This document shows positions 1 to 6,905 of a stretch of DNA of 17,683 nt, in pieces. The notes beneath the pieces are model-generated. The model was not told the origin of the DNA. It did no database searches and saw only the letters and a list, made by a program, of their open reading frames with translations. How positions within the stretch are numbered: the stretch's first letter is position 1; the number at the start of each line of letters is the position of its first letter. Both the position numbers and the translations under genes were made by a program. Source of the DNA: Archangiaceae bacterium (GTDB lineage: Bacteria > Myxococcota > Myxococcia > Myxococcales > Myxococcaceae); NCBI GenBank assembly GCA_023248915.1, contig JAHFDQ010000054.1, positions 1 through 17,683 of the forward strand, written 5' to 3'.

Positions 1-1221
1 GTCGGACTGCCGCTCGCGATCGCGCACCACCCGGAAGGTACGCCCGGACACCAGCACCTCTGCGGGCCGGGGGCGCGAGTTGTAGTTCGAGGCCATGCTC
101 ATGCCGTAGGCGCCGGCGCTCATGACGGCCAAGAGGTCTCCCGGGCGAGGCGGCACCAGGGGCCGGGCCCGCGCCAGGACGTCGCTCGACTCGCAGACCG
201 GCCCGACCACCGTCCGCGGCGCCTTCCGGCCCGCGCGCCGCTCGACCGGCAAGAGCTCGTGGTGGGCCCCGTAGAGCGCGGGACGGATGAGATCGTTCAT
301 ACCGGCGTCCACCACCACGAAGCGGCTGGAAGCCTGGCCCTTCCGGTACAGCACCCGGGTGAGCAGGAGACCGGCGTTGCCCACCAGCACCCGGCCCGGC
401 TCGAGCACCAGCGTCGCCCCCAGGGCCCGCACCGGCTCGAAGACGGCCGCGGCGTACTCCTCGGGCGACGGGGGCTTTTCCTCGCGGTAGGTGATGCCCA
501 GGCCTCCGCCGGCGTCCAGGTACTCGAGCGCCAGCCCTTCTCCCCGCAGCTGCCGGAACAGCGCGGCCACCTTGCCGACCGCGGCGCGCACCGGCGCGGC
601 GACGGTGAGCTGCGAGCCGATGTGGCAGTCCACTCCGACGGCGCGGACGCCGCGAAGGGCGCGGCTCTTCCGGTAGAGCCGCGCGGCCTCTTCAATCGGC
701 ACCCCGAACTTCGAGGTGGAAAGACCGGTGGCGATTTTCGCGTGCGTGCGCGCGTCCACATGCGGGTTCACCCGCAAGGCGAAGGGCGCGCGCACGCCGG
801 CCGCCCGCCCCACCCGGTCGAGCGCCGCCAGCTCTTCGCCGCTCTCGACGTTGAACATCAGGATTCCGGCCGCCAGCGCCGCGCCCAATTCGTCGGACGT
901 CTTGCCGACGCCCGAGAACACCACCCTCGAAGCGTCGCCCCGGGTCGCCTTCAGCACCCGCCCCAGCTCTCCCCCCGAGACGATGTCGAAGCCCGACCCC
1001 AGCCGCGCGAACAGCGAGAGCACGGCCAGGTTCGAGCAGGCCTTCACCGAGTAGCAGATTTGGTGCCGCACGCCGGAGAAGGCTCCCGACAGCACGCGGA
1101 AGTGGCGCGTGAGGGTAGCCGCCGAGTAGACGTAGACGGGCGTCCCGGTCTCGCGCGCGATTCGGTCGAGCGGCACTCCCTCGGCGAACAGCCGGCGGCC
1201 ACGATACGCGAAGAAGTTCAT
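1..1221 (-). CDS. lysA: Diaminopimelate decarboxylase, 3' end cut by window edge
   Basis: This cytoplasmic PLP enzyme decarboxylates meso-diaminopimelate to L-lysine, the last step of lysine synthesis. The 407 visible residues read as a full alanine-racemase-fold barrel plus C-terminal domain. The PLP lysine is K60 in YSVKA. HIGSQ at 200-204 and EPGR at 274-277 match the cofactor phosphate-binding elements of the family. C343 in the CESSD motif is the active-site Cys supplied across the dimer. The usual family length is about 410-420 residues, so only some ten C-terminal residues lie beyond base 1. The ATG at 1221 overlaps the stop of the upstream lipoprotein gene as ATGA, which implies translational coupling. 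The LptM-lysA order is common in proteobacteria, often followed by dapF, which may lie to the left. Identity is very secure. Confidence 0.96.
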   Translation of the reverse strand, partial: MNFFAYRGRRLFAEGVPLDRIARETGTPVYVYSAATLTRHFRVLSGAFSGVRHQICYSVKACSNLAVLSLFARLGSGFDIVSGGELGRVLKATRGDASRVVFSGVGKTSDELGAALAAGILMFNVESGEELAALDRVGRAAGVRAPFALRVNPHVDARTHAKIATGLSTSKFGVPIEEAARLYRKSRALRGVRAVGVDCHIGSQLTVAAPVRAAVGKVAALFRQLRGEGLALEYLDAGGGLGITYREEKPPSPEEYAAAVFEPVRALGATLVLEPGRVLVGNAGLLLTRVLYRKGQASSRFVVVDAGMNDLIRPALYGAHHELLPVERRAGRKAPRTVVGPVCESSDVLARARPLVPPRPGDLLAVMSAGAYGMSMASNYNSRPRPAEVLVSGRTFRVVRDRERQSD

Positions 1222-1529
1222 GGGGTGGCTGTGCCGGCGCAGCCCGCGTCAGTGCCCCGGGCGACGTCTCGTGGCAGGACGGAGTCGGCGGAGCCAGCCA
1301 CCGACGGCACGTACCCGCCGCTCGCGACAGACCCAAGCGCCTCGGAAGGCGCGGCATCGCCCGCCGATGGCCCTGACCCGCAGCGTACGGGCGACTCAGG
1401 CGCTCCGGCAGGCCCGCCGACGGAGCTCACGGGCTCGGGAGCGATTTCGAGCAACGGCGGCCTGGGCGGAGCCTTGATGCCGCAGGCGGCGGCGACCCAA
1501 AGCACTCCGACCGCGAGCCGCGCGCGCAT
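1218..1529 (-). CDS. lptM: Small LptM-like lipoprotein upstream of lysA
   Basis: A 103-residue protein with a short hydrophobic leader ending in AAAC (Cys16), followed by GIKAPPRPPL. The C-G-x-K-x-P pattern just after the lipidated Cys is the hallmark of the LptM (YifL) family, small outer-membrane lipoproteins that assist assembly of the LptDE lipopolysaccharide translocon. The rest of the chain is low-complexity, rich in Pro, Ala, Ser and Gly. It is longer than E. coli LptM (67 residues). The lipobox is weak, with Ala at -3. A GAGG stretch precedes the ATG at a workable distance. The stop overlaps the lysA start by four bases, and the barrel-protein gene ends 14 bases upstream. Family assignment rests on the Cys-proximal motif and the lysA synteny; the function is inferred. 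Confidence 0.65.
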   Translation of the reverse strand: MRARLAVGVLWVAAACGIKAPPRPPLLEIAPEPVSSVGGPAGAPESPVRCGSGPSAGDAAPSEALGSVASGGYVPSVAGSADSVLPRDVARGTDAGCAGTATP

Positions 1530-1543
1530 GGCCGCCTCGACGG

Positions 1544-3427
1544 TCAGTACCGGATGCCCAACGAGCCGCGCAGCACCTGGGCGTTGTCCTGCGCGGTGCT
1601 CGCGTTGACCCGGGTATCGGCCAGCCCCCCGAGCGGGAAGAGGATGCCCCAATTGACCGTGGCGAAGAAGCCGTCCTCGGTCTCGTAGCGGGCTCCGACG
1701 TTCAGCTCGACGCCGAGGTTGTTGTCTCCCGCGTGGTCCACCGACGCCGACGGAGTCGACTCGGCGAAAACGGCCCGCGAGTAGATGACCGCCCCGTGAA
1801 TGTCGAAGCCCTCGGCGACCCGGTAGGACAGGGTCGGCTTGGCGTAGATGGCGTCGGTCACCCCGCCGAGGATTTCGCGCCAGAGAATCATGTCGATTCG
1901 GTAGTCGCGGTTGAACCGGAAGTTGTTGATGCTGTTGTCGCAGCCGTTCTCGGTGCACCCGTACTGGGGGCCGTCGAAGTCGCCGGGCTGGGTGACGCCG
2001 TCACGCTGGCCGGTGGTCGCGTTGGTGACTTTCCCGACCACCCGCCTAGGGTAGTTGCCGAGGCCCGGTGACCTGTCGCCCGACGCGAAGCCCACCTCGA
2101 CCTGCGCCTTCAGGGCGCCGTCCATGAACCGGTACTCGCCCTGCGCCACGCCGCCGAACTGGGTCAGGCTGAGGCTCTGTTCCGCCGGGTTCTTCGGGTC
2201 AAGCGACCGGTTGCCGATGCTGCCGAACACTGCGGCCGCCTCGACTTCGACGCGGTACAGCTTGGTCTCGTACTTGGCCCACACGTCCGGCATGACGAGC
2301 TGCGCGTCCCGGGGGACATAGTTGTTGTTCGACAGCGCGGGGCCCAGGTCGGCGCCGTCGCCGGGGAAGGGGGCGCTGTAGTAGCCGACCGGGTCGTTCT
2401 TCTGCACCCGGTACTCGAGGTGCACGCCGTAGTTGAGCACCGCCCCGTTGTTCTCGAGCTTGGCGCGCGCCTGCTGGTCGGTGTCGCGCCGGGCCGCGGC
2501 GATGAGGAAGCTGTGCACGTCGTCGGCGTTCGATAGGTCGAACGGCTGGCCTCCGCCGTTCTGAGCCGAGGACGTGGGGCCCTCGGCGTTGAAGTCGAGC
2601 ATCGGCGTCACGTAGTAGCCGGGAATGGGTTCGGTCACGAACATCAGCCGGTCCACCGTGTCGCCGAAGTCGCAGTCGAGGCAGTTGCCGTCGTTGTGCA
2701 GCATGCCCAGGCCCCAGTGCGACGCCATGCGGCCGAAGCGCAAGATGCCCACCGGGGTGCTCACCTCGCCGTAGAGGCGCTTCAACAGAATCGCGTCCTT
2801 CGCGGCGTTGACCGCCGACGTCGGCGGCACCTGCGTCTGGGTGTCGACGGCGAACTCCTCGCGGTCGTAGGCGTGGCCGTTGGCCGCCTGCCGGCTGAAG
2901 GCGTAGTCCGGCGTCGACCCAAACAGCACGTTGTCGAGCGCGTCGACCTGCATCTTGATGCGCACCTCTTCCGACACGTTCAGCGTCGGCTCGAACCGGA
3001 AGCGCATGTTGACGCCGGCCTGGGTGCGCTCGCGCTCGGACAGCGGCGACCGGGGGAAGAGCGTGTAGCCCGACGGGTCGGCTGCGCGCCCCAGGTCCAT
3101 CTTGTTGAACAGGTCGGGCCTGACGCGCAGGTACCCGTTGGGGACGAACAGCTCGAGCTTCCGCCTCTCCTCGACCCACTCCTCCTGCCAGCCCTGCGCG
3201 GCCGACTGGGTCGCCATCTGCGCGCGCATCTCCTCGCGTACTTCCTTGATTTCCTTCTGGGCGGCGTCGAGCTTCGTGGCCAGGTCGCGCCGGGAAGCGT
3301 CGGAATCGGCCGGAGCCGCCGAAGCAGCCGCGGCCGGAGGCGCCGCGGCGGCTGGCGCGGCGGGAGCGGGCTGAGCTGCGGCCGTGGCGGAAGCTACGAG
3401 CAACGCCGCCAGCAGGGCTTGGGCCAT
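1544..3427 (-). CDS. Outer-membrane beta-barrel protein with N-terminal coiled coil
   Basis: A 627-residue exported protein. Residues 1-20 are a hydrophobic leader, followed by an Ala/Pro-rich linker (to about 45), a predicted coiled coil (about 45-75, heptads with Lys, Glu and Arg), then a long stretch of alternating polar/aromatic strands ending in Arg-Tyr. A C-terminal aromatic residue after amphipathic strands is typical of outer-membrane barrels recognised by BamA. It resembles a family of large myxobacterial porin-like proteins that I recall as TIGR04551, with no assigned function. CxxC at NCLDCDFGD and Cys pairs in the GCTENGC stretch may form external disulfides. The leader has no positive charge before its hydrophobic core, which is odd, but no upstream in-frame start exists and AGGTAGGA sits properly before the ATG. 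A sigma-70-like promoter lies directly upstream, so the gene can be transcribed independently of mce. Confidence 0.8.
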   Translation of the reverse strand: MAQALLAALLVASATAAAQPAPAAPAAAAPPAAAASAAPADSDASRRDLATKLDAAQKEIKEVREEMRAQMATQSAAQGWQEEWVEERRKLELFVPNGYLRVRPDLFNKMDLGRAADPSGYTLFPRSPLSERERTQAGVNMRFRFEPTLNVSEEVRIKMQVDALDNVLFGSTPDYAFSRQAANGHAYDREEFAVDTQTQVPPTSAVNAAKDAILLKRLYGEVSTPVGILRFGRMASHWGLGMLHNDGNCLDCDFGDTVDRLMFVTEPIPGYYVTPMLDFNAEGPTSSAQNGGGQPFDLSNADDVHSFLIAAARRDTDQQARAKLENNGAVLNYGVHLEYRVQKNDPVGYYSAPFPGDGADLGPALSNNNYVPRDAQLVMPDVWAKYETKLYRVEVEAAAVFGSIGNRSLDPKNPAEQSLSLTQFGGVAQGEYRFMDGALKAQVEVGFASGDRSPGLGNYPRRVVGKVTNATTGQRDGVTQPGDFDGPQYGCTENGCDNSINNFRFNRDYRIDMILWREILGGVTDAIYAKPTLSYRVAEGFDIHGAVIYSRAVFAESTPSASVDHAGDNNLGVELNVGARYETEDGFFATVNWGILFPLGGLADTRVNASTAQDNAQVLRGSLGIRY

Positions 3428-3462
3428 GGAGTTCCTACCTCGCTCAGTCGAAAGGGCGCGGC

Positions 3463-3491
3463 AGTTAATCCACCGGACTTTGGGGTGTCAA
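3463..3491 (-). promoter_or_regulatory. Sigma-70-like promoter for the outer-membrane protein gene
   Basis: On the minus strand a perfect -35 hexamer TTGACA (3491-3486) is followed after 17 bases by TTAACT (3468-3463), a four-of-six match to the -10 consensus. A start of transcription near 3456 would leave a leader of about 30 bases containing the AGGTAGGA ribosome site of the barrel-protein gene. The -35 overlaps the stop codon of mce. The prediction rests on the hexamers and spacing only. Confidence 0.6.
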
Positions 3492-3907
3492 CGTAAAGAA
3501 CCCTGCCTGAGTTCAGTGAGCACACCCGCGGTGCCCCGCGGGTGAATGAACGCGATTCGGGCTCCACCCGCCCCCACCTTGGGCGTCTCATCGATGAGCG
3601 GCGCCCCGCGCGCCTTGAGCTCGGCCAGCGCCGCGTCGAGGTCCTCGACCTCGATGCAGATGTGGTGCAGCCCCTCGCCGCGCTTGTCGAGGAACTTCGC
3701 CACCCCGGTGTCGTTCGCGGTGGGACAGATGAGTTCGATGCGCCCGAGGCCGTGGCCGAAGATGGCGGTCCGCACCTTCTGGTCGGGGACTTCCTCTATT
3801 TCGGCCAGCGGCAACCCGAGCGCGTCGCGGTAGATGGCGATGGCCTTGTCCAGGTCTCTGACGGCAATCGCCACGTGGTCGAGGCCCTTGGCTTTGACGA
3901 TGCTCAT
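3488..3907 (-). CDS. mce: Methylmalonyl-CoA epimerase
   Basis: A 139-residue VOC-fold (glyoxalase-like) metalloenzyme that interconverts the (S) and (R) forms of methylmalonyl-CoA, feeding or draining the adenosylcobalamin-dependent mutase in propionate metabolism. The two beta-alpha-beta modules carry the expected metal ligands: H11 in HVAIAV, E58 in RIELI, H82 in GEGLHHICIEV and E132 in VLTEL. The HHICIEV and IAFIHP segments are diagnostic for the epimerase within the VOC superfamily. Length is normal for bacterial epimerases. The ATG at 3907 overlaps the fpg stop as ATGA, so it is probably translated by coupling; the local ribosome site is weak. The mutase genes are not in the window. A different VOC enzyme is possible but unlikely. 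Confidence 0.92.
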   Translation of the reverse strand: MSIVKAKGLDHVAIAVRDLDKAIAIYRDALGLPLAEIEEVPDQKVRTAIFGHGLGRIELICPTANDTGVAKFLDKRGEGLHHICIEVEDLDAALAELKARGAPLIDETPKVGAGGARIAFIHPRGTAGVLTELRQGSLR

Positions 3908-4728
3908 CTTCTCGGTTCCTGTCGCTTGGGTTGGCAATGGGGGCAGTAGAAGGTGGTCCGGCCGGCCTGCGCGAACGACTTCACGCGGGCCTGGCAGCGC
4001 CGGCAGGGCAGCCCGGCCCGGCCGTAGACGAAGAACGGGTTCTCGGCGCCCGGCTCTTCGACGTACTGCAGTTCGTCCGCGCCTTCCGCCTCGAGCGCGA
4101 ACGCGAGGGTGGCCCGTATCGCGGCTGCCAGGGCTCGCCACTCTCCGGGACCGAGCGTCGACACCTTCCGAGCCGGGTGCAGCCGCGCGCGGAACAGCGC
4201 CTCGGCGGCGTGCAGGTTGCCCAGCCCCGCCAGTCGGGCCTGGTCCATCAGGGCCACTTTCAGGTGGCGGCCGCCCCGGCCGAGCGCCTTCTCGATCGCC
4301 GGTCCGTCGGGCGCGTCGAGGAGGGCATCGGGCCCGAGCGCGCGAATCACCGGGAGCGCGAGGAGCGCATCGGCCTGGGCCGGCTGGACGCGGCCGAACA
4401 GGCGCGGGTCGCGGAAGTGCACCACCTGGCCGTCGTCGAGCACGAAGCGCATGCGGCTGTACGCTTCGACCTGCCCCTGGCTTCGGCGCACCAGCTTGCC
4501 AGTCATCCCGAAGTGCATGAGCAGGCCCCGGTTGGCCTCGAAGCCGAGGAGCAGGTACTTGCCCCGGCGCCGGGCACACTCCAACTTGCCGCGAATGTCC
4601 TTCAAGCCGGCGCGCCGGGCGCCGCGGAACGTCCTCGCGGGCTCGGACTCGACGCGGACGACACGACGCCCCTCGAGCCACCGCTCGAAGTTGCGCCGCG
4701 CCAGCTCGACCTCGGGAAGCTCGGGCAT
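3904..4728 (-). CDS. mutM: Formamidopyrimidine-DNA glycosylase
   Basis: A 274-residue base-excision repair enzyme that removes 8-oxoguanine and formamidopyrimidines and nicks the abasic site. It starts with MPELPEVE: Pro2 is the catalytic nucleophile that forms the imine with the sugar, and Glu3 is the proton donor. K57 in GKYLLL is the conserved beta-hairpin lysine. The helix-two-turn-helix region reads LAGLGNLHAAEALFRARLHP, a slight variant of the usual VAGIGNIYADEALF. The C-terminal zinc finger CRRC-x16-CPHC is intact with its conserved Arg and Thr (GRTT). Length equals the family norm. It is coupled to mce by a four-base overlap and is divergent from sod across 136 bases. Both neighbours of that gap relate to oxidative damage, so co-regulation is plausible though not shown. 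Confidence 0.95.
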   Translation of the reverse strand: MPELPEVELARRNFERWLEGRRVVRVESEPARTFRGARRAGLKDIRGKLECARRRGKYLLLGFEANRGLLMHFGMTGKLVRRSQGQVEAYSRMRFVLDDGQVVHFRDPRLFGRVQPAQADALLALPVIRALGPDALLDAPDGPAIEKALGRGGRHLKVALMDQARLAGLGNLHAAEALFRARLHPARKVSTLGPGEWRALAAAIRATLAFALEAEGADELQYVEEPGAENPFFVYGRAGLPCRRCQARVKSFAQAGRTTFYCPHCQPKRQEPRR

Positions 4729-4864
4729 GAAAGGCCTGTCGCCTTAACACACCGCGCCGCGCCGCTGTCGCGCCGTGGACGCTCAGGCAGCCGGAAGGCG
4801 AGCGCCTGGCCCCGCGCGTCGTTATGGTGCGTCGTCCGGAAAACCAGCCCCATCGGAGGCACCT
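4729..4864. promoter_or_regulatory. Divergent intergenic region between fpg and sod
   Basis: These 136 bases separate the start codons of fpg (minus) and sod (plus) and must hold any promoters for both. The clear element is GGAGG at 4855-4859, five bases before the sod ATG, which fixes that start. No convincing -35/-10 pair was found for either direction. TATGGT at 4823-4828 could be a -10 for sod but has no matching -35. Confidence 0.45.
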
Positions 4865-5470
4865 ATGGCCGAGTTTCAGAAGAAGTACTCCCCGAAGACC
4901 TACCCCAACCTGAAGGGCCTGAAGGGCATCAGCGACGACCTGCTCGCGACCCACTTCAAGCTGTACGAGGGCTACGTCAACCGGTGCAACACCCTCACCG
5001 AGAACCTGTCGAAGCTGGGCAAGGAAGGCCGCGCCTCGGGCAAGGACCCGGCGTACGCAGAGATGACCCGCCGGCTCGGCTTCGAGTACAGCGGGATGAT
5101 CCTGCACGAGTACTACTTCGGCAACCTCATCCCGAACGGCCAGGCCGCGCCGCAGAAGGGTAAGCTGACCGACGCCATCGAGAAGAGCTTCGGCGGCTAC
5201 GACACCTGGCTGGCCGACTTCAAGGCCATCGCCACCATGCCGGGCGTCGGCTGGGCCATCACCTACCAAGACCCGACGACGGGCTGGCTGTCGAGCCATT
5301 GGATTAACCTGCACCAGGACAACCACCCTGCCGGCTACACGCCGGTCTTGGTGATGGACGCCTGGGAACACGCCTTCATCCCCGACTACAAGGCCACCGA
5401 CCGCGCCAAGTACGTCGACGCCTACTTCCAGAACATCGACTGGGCGGCGGTCGAGAAGCGGCTGCGCTGA
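4865..5470 (+). CDS. Fe/Mn-family superoxide dismutase
   Basis: A 201-residue cytosolic enzyme predicted to dismutate superoxide to oxygen and peroxide. The four metal ligands of the family can be placed at H30 (LATHFKLY), H81 (MILHEYYFGN), D165 and H169 (VMDAWEHAFIPDY). Gly77 and Gln151 (LHQDN) resemble the pattern of Mn-type enzymes, where the outer-sphere Gln comes from the C-terminal half, but metal use cannot be settled by eye. The first helix reads HFKLYEGYVNRCN instead of the usual HxxxHHxxYVxxLN, so the gateway His appears to be missing; this is a divergent branch of the family. There is no signal peptide. The start is fixed by GGAGG five bases upstream. Its stop lies 13 bases from the convergent cyclase gene. 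Confidence 0.9.
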   Translation: MAEFQKKYSPKTYPNLKGLKGISDDLLATHFKLYEGYVNRCNTLTENLSKLGKEGRASGKDPAYAEMTRRLGFEYSGMILHEYYFGNLIPNGQAAPQKGKLTDAIEKSFGGYDTWLADFKAIATMPGVGWAITYQDPTTGWLSSHWINLHQDNHPAGYTPVLVMDAWEHAFIPDYKATDRAKYVDAYFQNIDWAAVEKRLR

Positions 5471-5475
5471 CGAAG

Positions 5476-5499
5476 GCGCCGGCCTACCTGAGCCGGTGC
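5476..5499. terminator. Hairpin at the sod/cyclase convergent junction
   Basis: An 8-bp stem GCGCCGGC/GCCGGTGC with one G-U pair and an 8-base loop lies across the 3' ends of the convergent sod and cyclase genes. Neither strand has a clear U tract after the stem, so it is at best a weak bidirectional terminator. GC-rich genomes form such stems by chance. Confidence 0.3.
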
Positions 5500-6905
5500 A
5501 GCTTGACTACGCCGTCGACGCCCTTCAGCACCGCCCGGTCGTCGGCGGCGGACAGCTTGGCCGCGCGAATCGCGTCTCCCACTCCGGGCGCGTCGAAGAC
5601 GGCGTCGGTGCAGGCAATCTCGTTCGCGCTCGCCACGCCCTGCACCCGGGCGGCGATGTTCACCGTCTGCCCGAAGTAGTCCAGCCGCTCGTTCGACTCG
5701 ACCGCGATGCAGGGCCCGGCGTGCAGGCCCAGCTTCAGCTCGAGCGCTCCGCCTTCGCCTACCCGACGCACCTCGTCGCGCATTCGCGCCGCGGCGGCGA
5801 CCGCGGGCGCCGGTTCGGCAAAGCTGGCCATGATGGCGTCGCCAATCGTCTTCACCACGGCTCCACCGTTTTCCGCCACCAGGTCTCTCAAGACCCGGAA
5901 GTGCTCGCGCACCAGGGCAAACGCCTTGAAGTCTCCGACGCGCTCGTACATCTCGGTCGAGCCCTTCAGGTCGGTGAAGAGCAGCGTGAGGCTCTTGAAC
6001 TGCAGCCCGTCCTGGCTGGGCATGCTCTCGGCGCGGAAGAGCTCGCGGAACGTCTGGCTCGTCACCAGCCGCTTGCCGGTCAGGTACGGCAGCCGCACGA
6101 CGGGAATCGACTTCAAATGAGCCCGGTTGGCCGGAGCCTCGGGCACTGGGTCGTGTAGGAACCCCATCACCATCGGGCGATCGCCCCGGTTGTGGAATTG
6201 GATTTTCGCCTTCCCGGGGTGCACGGCGATTTCCTCGGGGACGAAATAGCCGGCGGCGAAGTGGACTTCGACCTCGCTCGCGCCGCCCGGGGCTCGGGCC
6301 TCGAAGTGAGCGGTGGCGTGATTGACCGGGGCGATCACCGCGTACCGCTTCGGCTCGAGGGTCACCTCGAGCGTCCACGTCTCGCCAGGCCCGAGCCGCC
6401 GGGACGCGATCGGCGGGCGCTTGAAAATCTCGGCGTGCTCGCGGTCGGGCACGGCGCTTCGCGAGAACTGGTGCAGCATCCAGTTCTTCTGGAAGTCGAT
6501 GGTCTCGGGGTCTGAAATCCGCAGCTTTCGCACCGGCTCGGACACCGTGAAGGCGATCTCGACCGCGTCGTCCGTCAGCGCCACGTCGGCCTGGCACAAC
6601 GAGCACCGCTTCCGTTCGGTCAGCGAGCGCAGCCCGGCGGCGGTGGTGAGAAACGAGGAACAGAGGGGGCACAACACGGCCCAGGTGAAGTCCAGGACTC
6701 CGGCGTGCGTGGCGCGCAGGAAAAGGTCGATCGCCGCCGGGTCGGTCAGCGCGGATTCCCCGGCGTACCTGAGCGGGCTCATGCGGAACACCTGTTCCTC
6801 AGGAGCTTCGGCAAGGAAGCTTCCGAAGCGGTCGAGCACGGCGTCGTCGATTCGGCCCGACGCGCGAACGACGTCGAGCCGGGAAGCAAGGGCGGAGGTG
6901 GGCAT
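5484..6905 (-). CDS. Class III adenylate cyclase with N-terminal Cys-containing sensory domain
   Basis: A 473-residue predicted soluble protein. Residues 1 to about 250 match the DUF5939 type of N-terminal region, with two CxxC pairs (C79/C82, C101/C104) that could bind zinc. The catalytic class III cyclase domain spans about 302-470. Metal-binding Asp are D312 (TDLKGST) and D356 (KTIGDAIM). K352 and D409 (LDYFG) match the adenine-selecting Lys/Asp pair of mammalian cyclases, and N416 and R420 (NIAAR) are the transition-state pair with the same spacing as N1025/R1029. The full set of residues predicts an active enzyme making cAMP from ATP, probably as a homodimer. No membrane segment is seen. 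Start chosen at ATG 6905; no good ribosome site precedes it, so the start may be elsewhere. It lies head to head with the repeat-protein gene. Confidence 0.9.
   Translation of the reverse strand: MPTSALASRLDVVRASGRIDDAVLDRFGSFLAEAPEEQVFRMSPLRYAGESALTDPAAIDLFLRATHAGVLDFTWAVLCPLCSSFLTTAAGLRSLTERKRCSLCQADVALTDDAVEIAFTVSEPVRKLRISDPETIDFQKNWMLHQFSRSAVPDREHAEIFKRPPIASRRLGPGETWTLEVTLEPKRYAVIAPVNHATAHFEARAPGGASEVEVHFAAGYFVPEEIAVHPGKAKIQFHNRGDRPMVMGFLHDPVPEAPANRAHLKSIPVVRLPYLTGKRLVTSQTFRELFRAESMPSQDGLQFKSLTLLFTDLKGSTEMYERVGDFKAFALVREHFRVLRDLVAENGGAVVKTIGDAIMASFAEPAPAVAAAARMRDEVRRVGEGGALELKLGLHAGPCIAVESNERLDYFGQTVNIAARVQGVASANEIACTDAVFDAPGVGDAIRAAKLSAADDRAVLKGVDGVVKLHRLR

Noticed and set aside
259..1608. 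A 449-codon open frame on the plus strand
   Set aside because: It is antisense to lysA and the LptM-like gene, which have clear family motifs.
3488..5371. A 627-codon frame extending upstream of mce through fpg and sod
   Set aside because: Only the last 139 codons show protein-family features; the rest is antisense or out-of-frame to fpg and sod.
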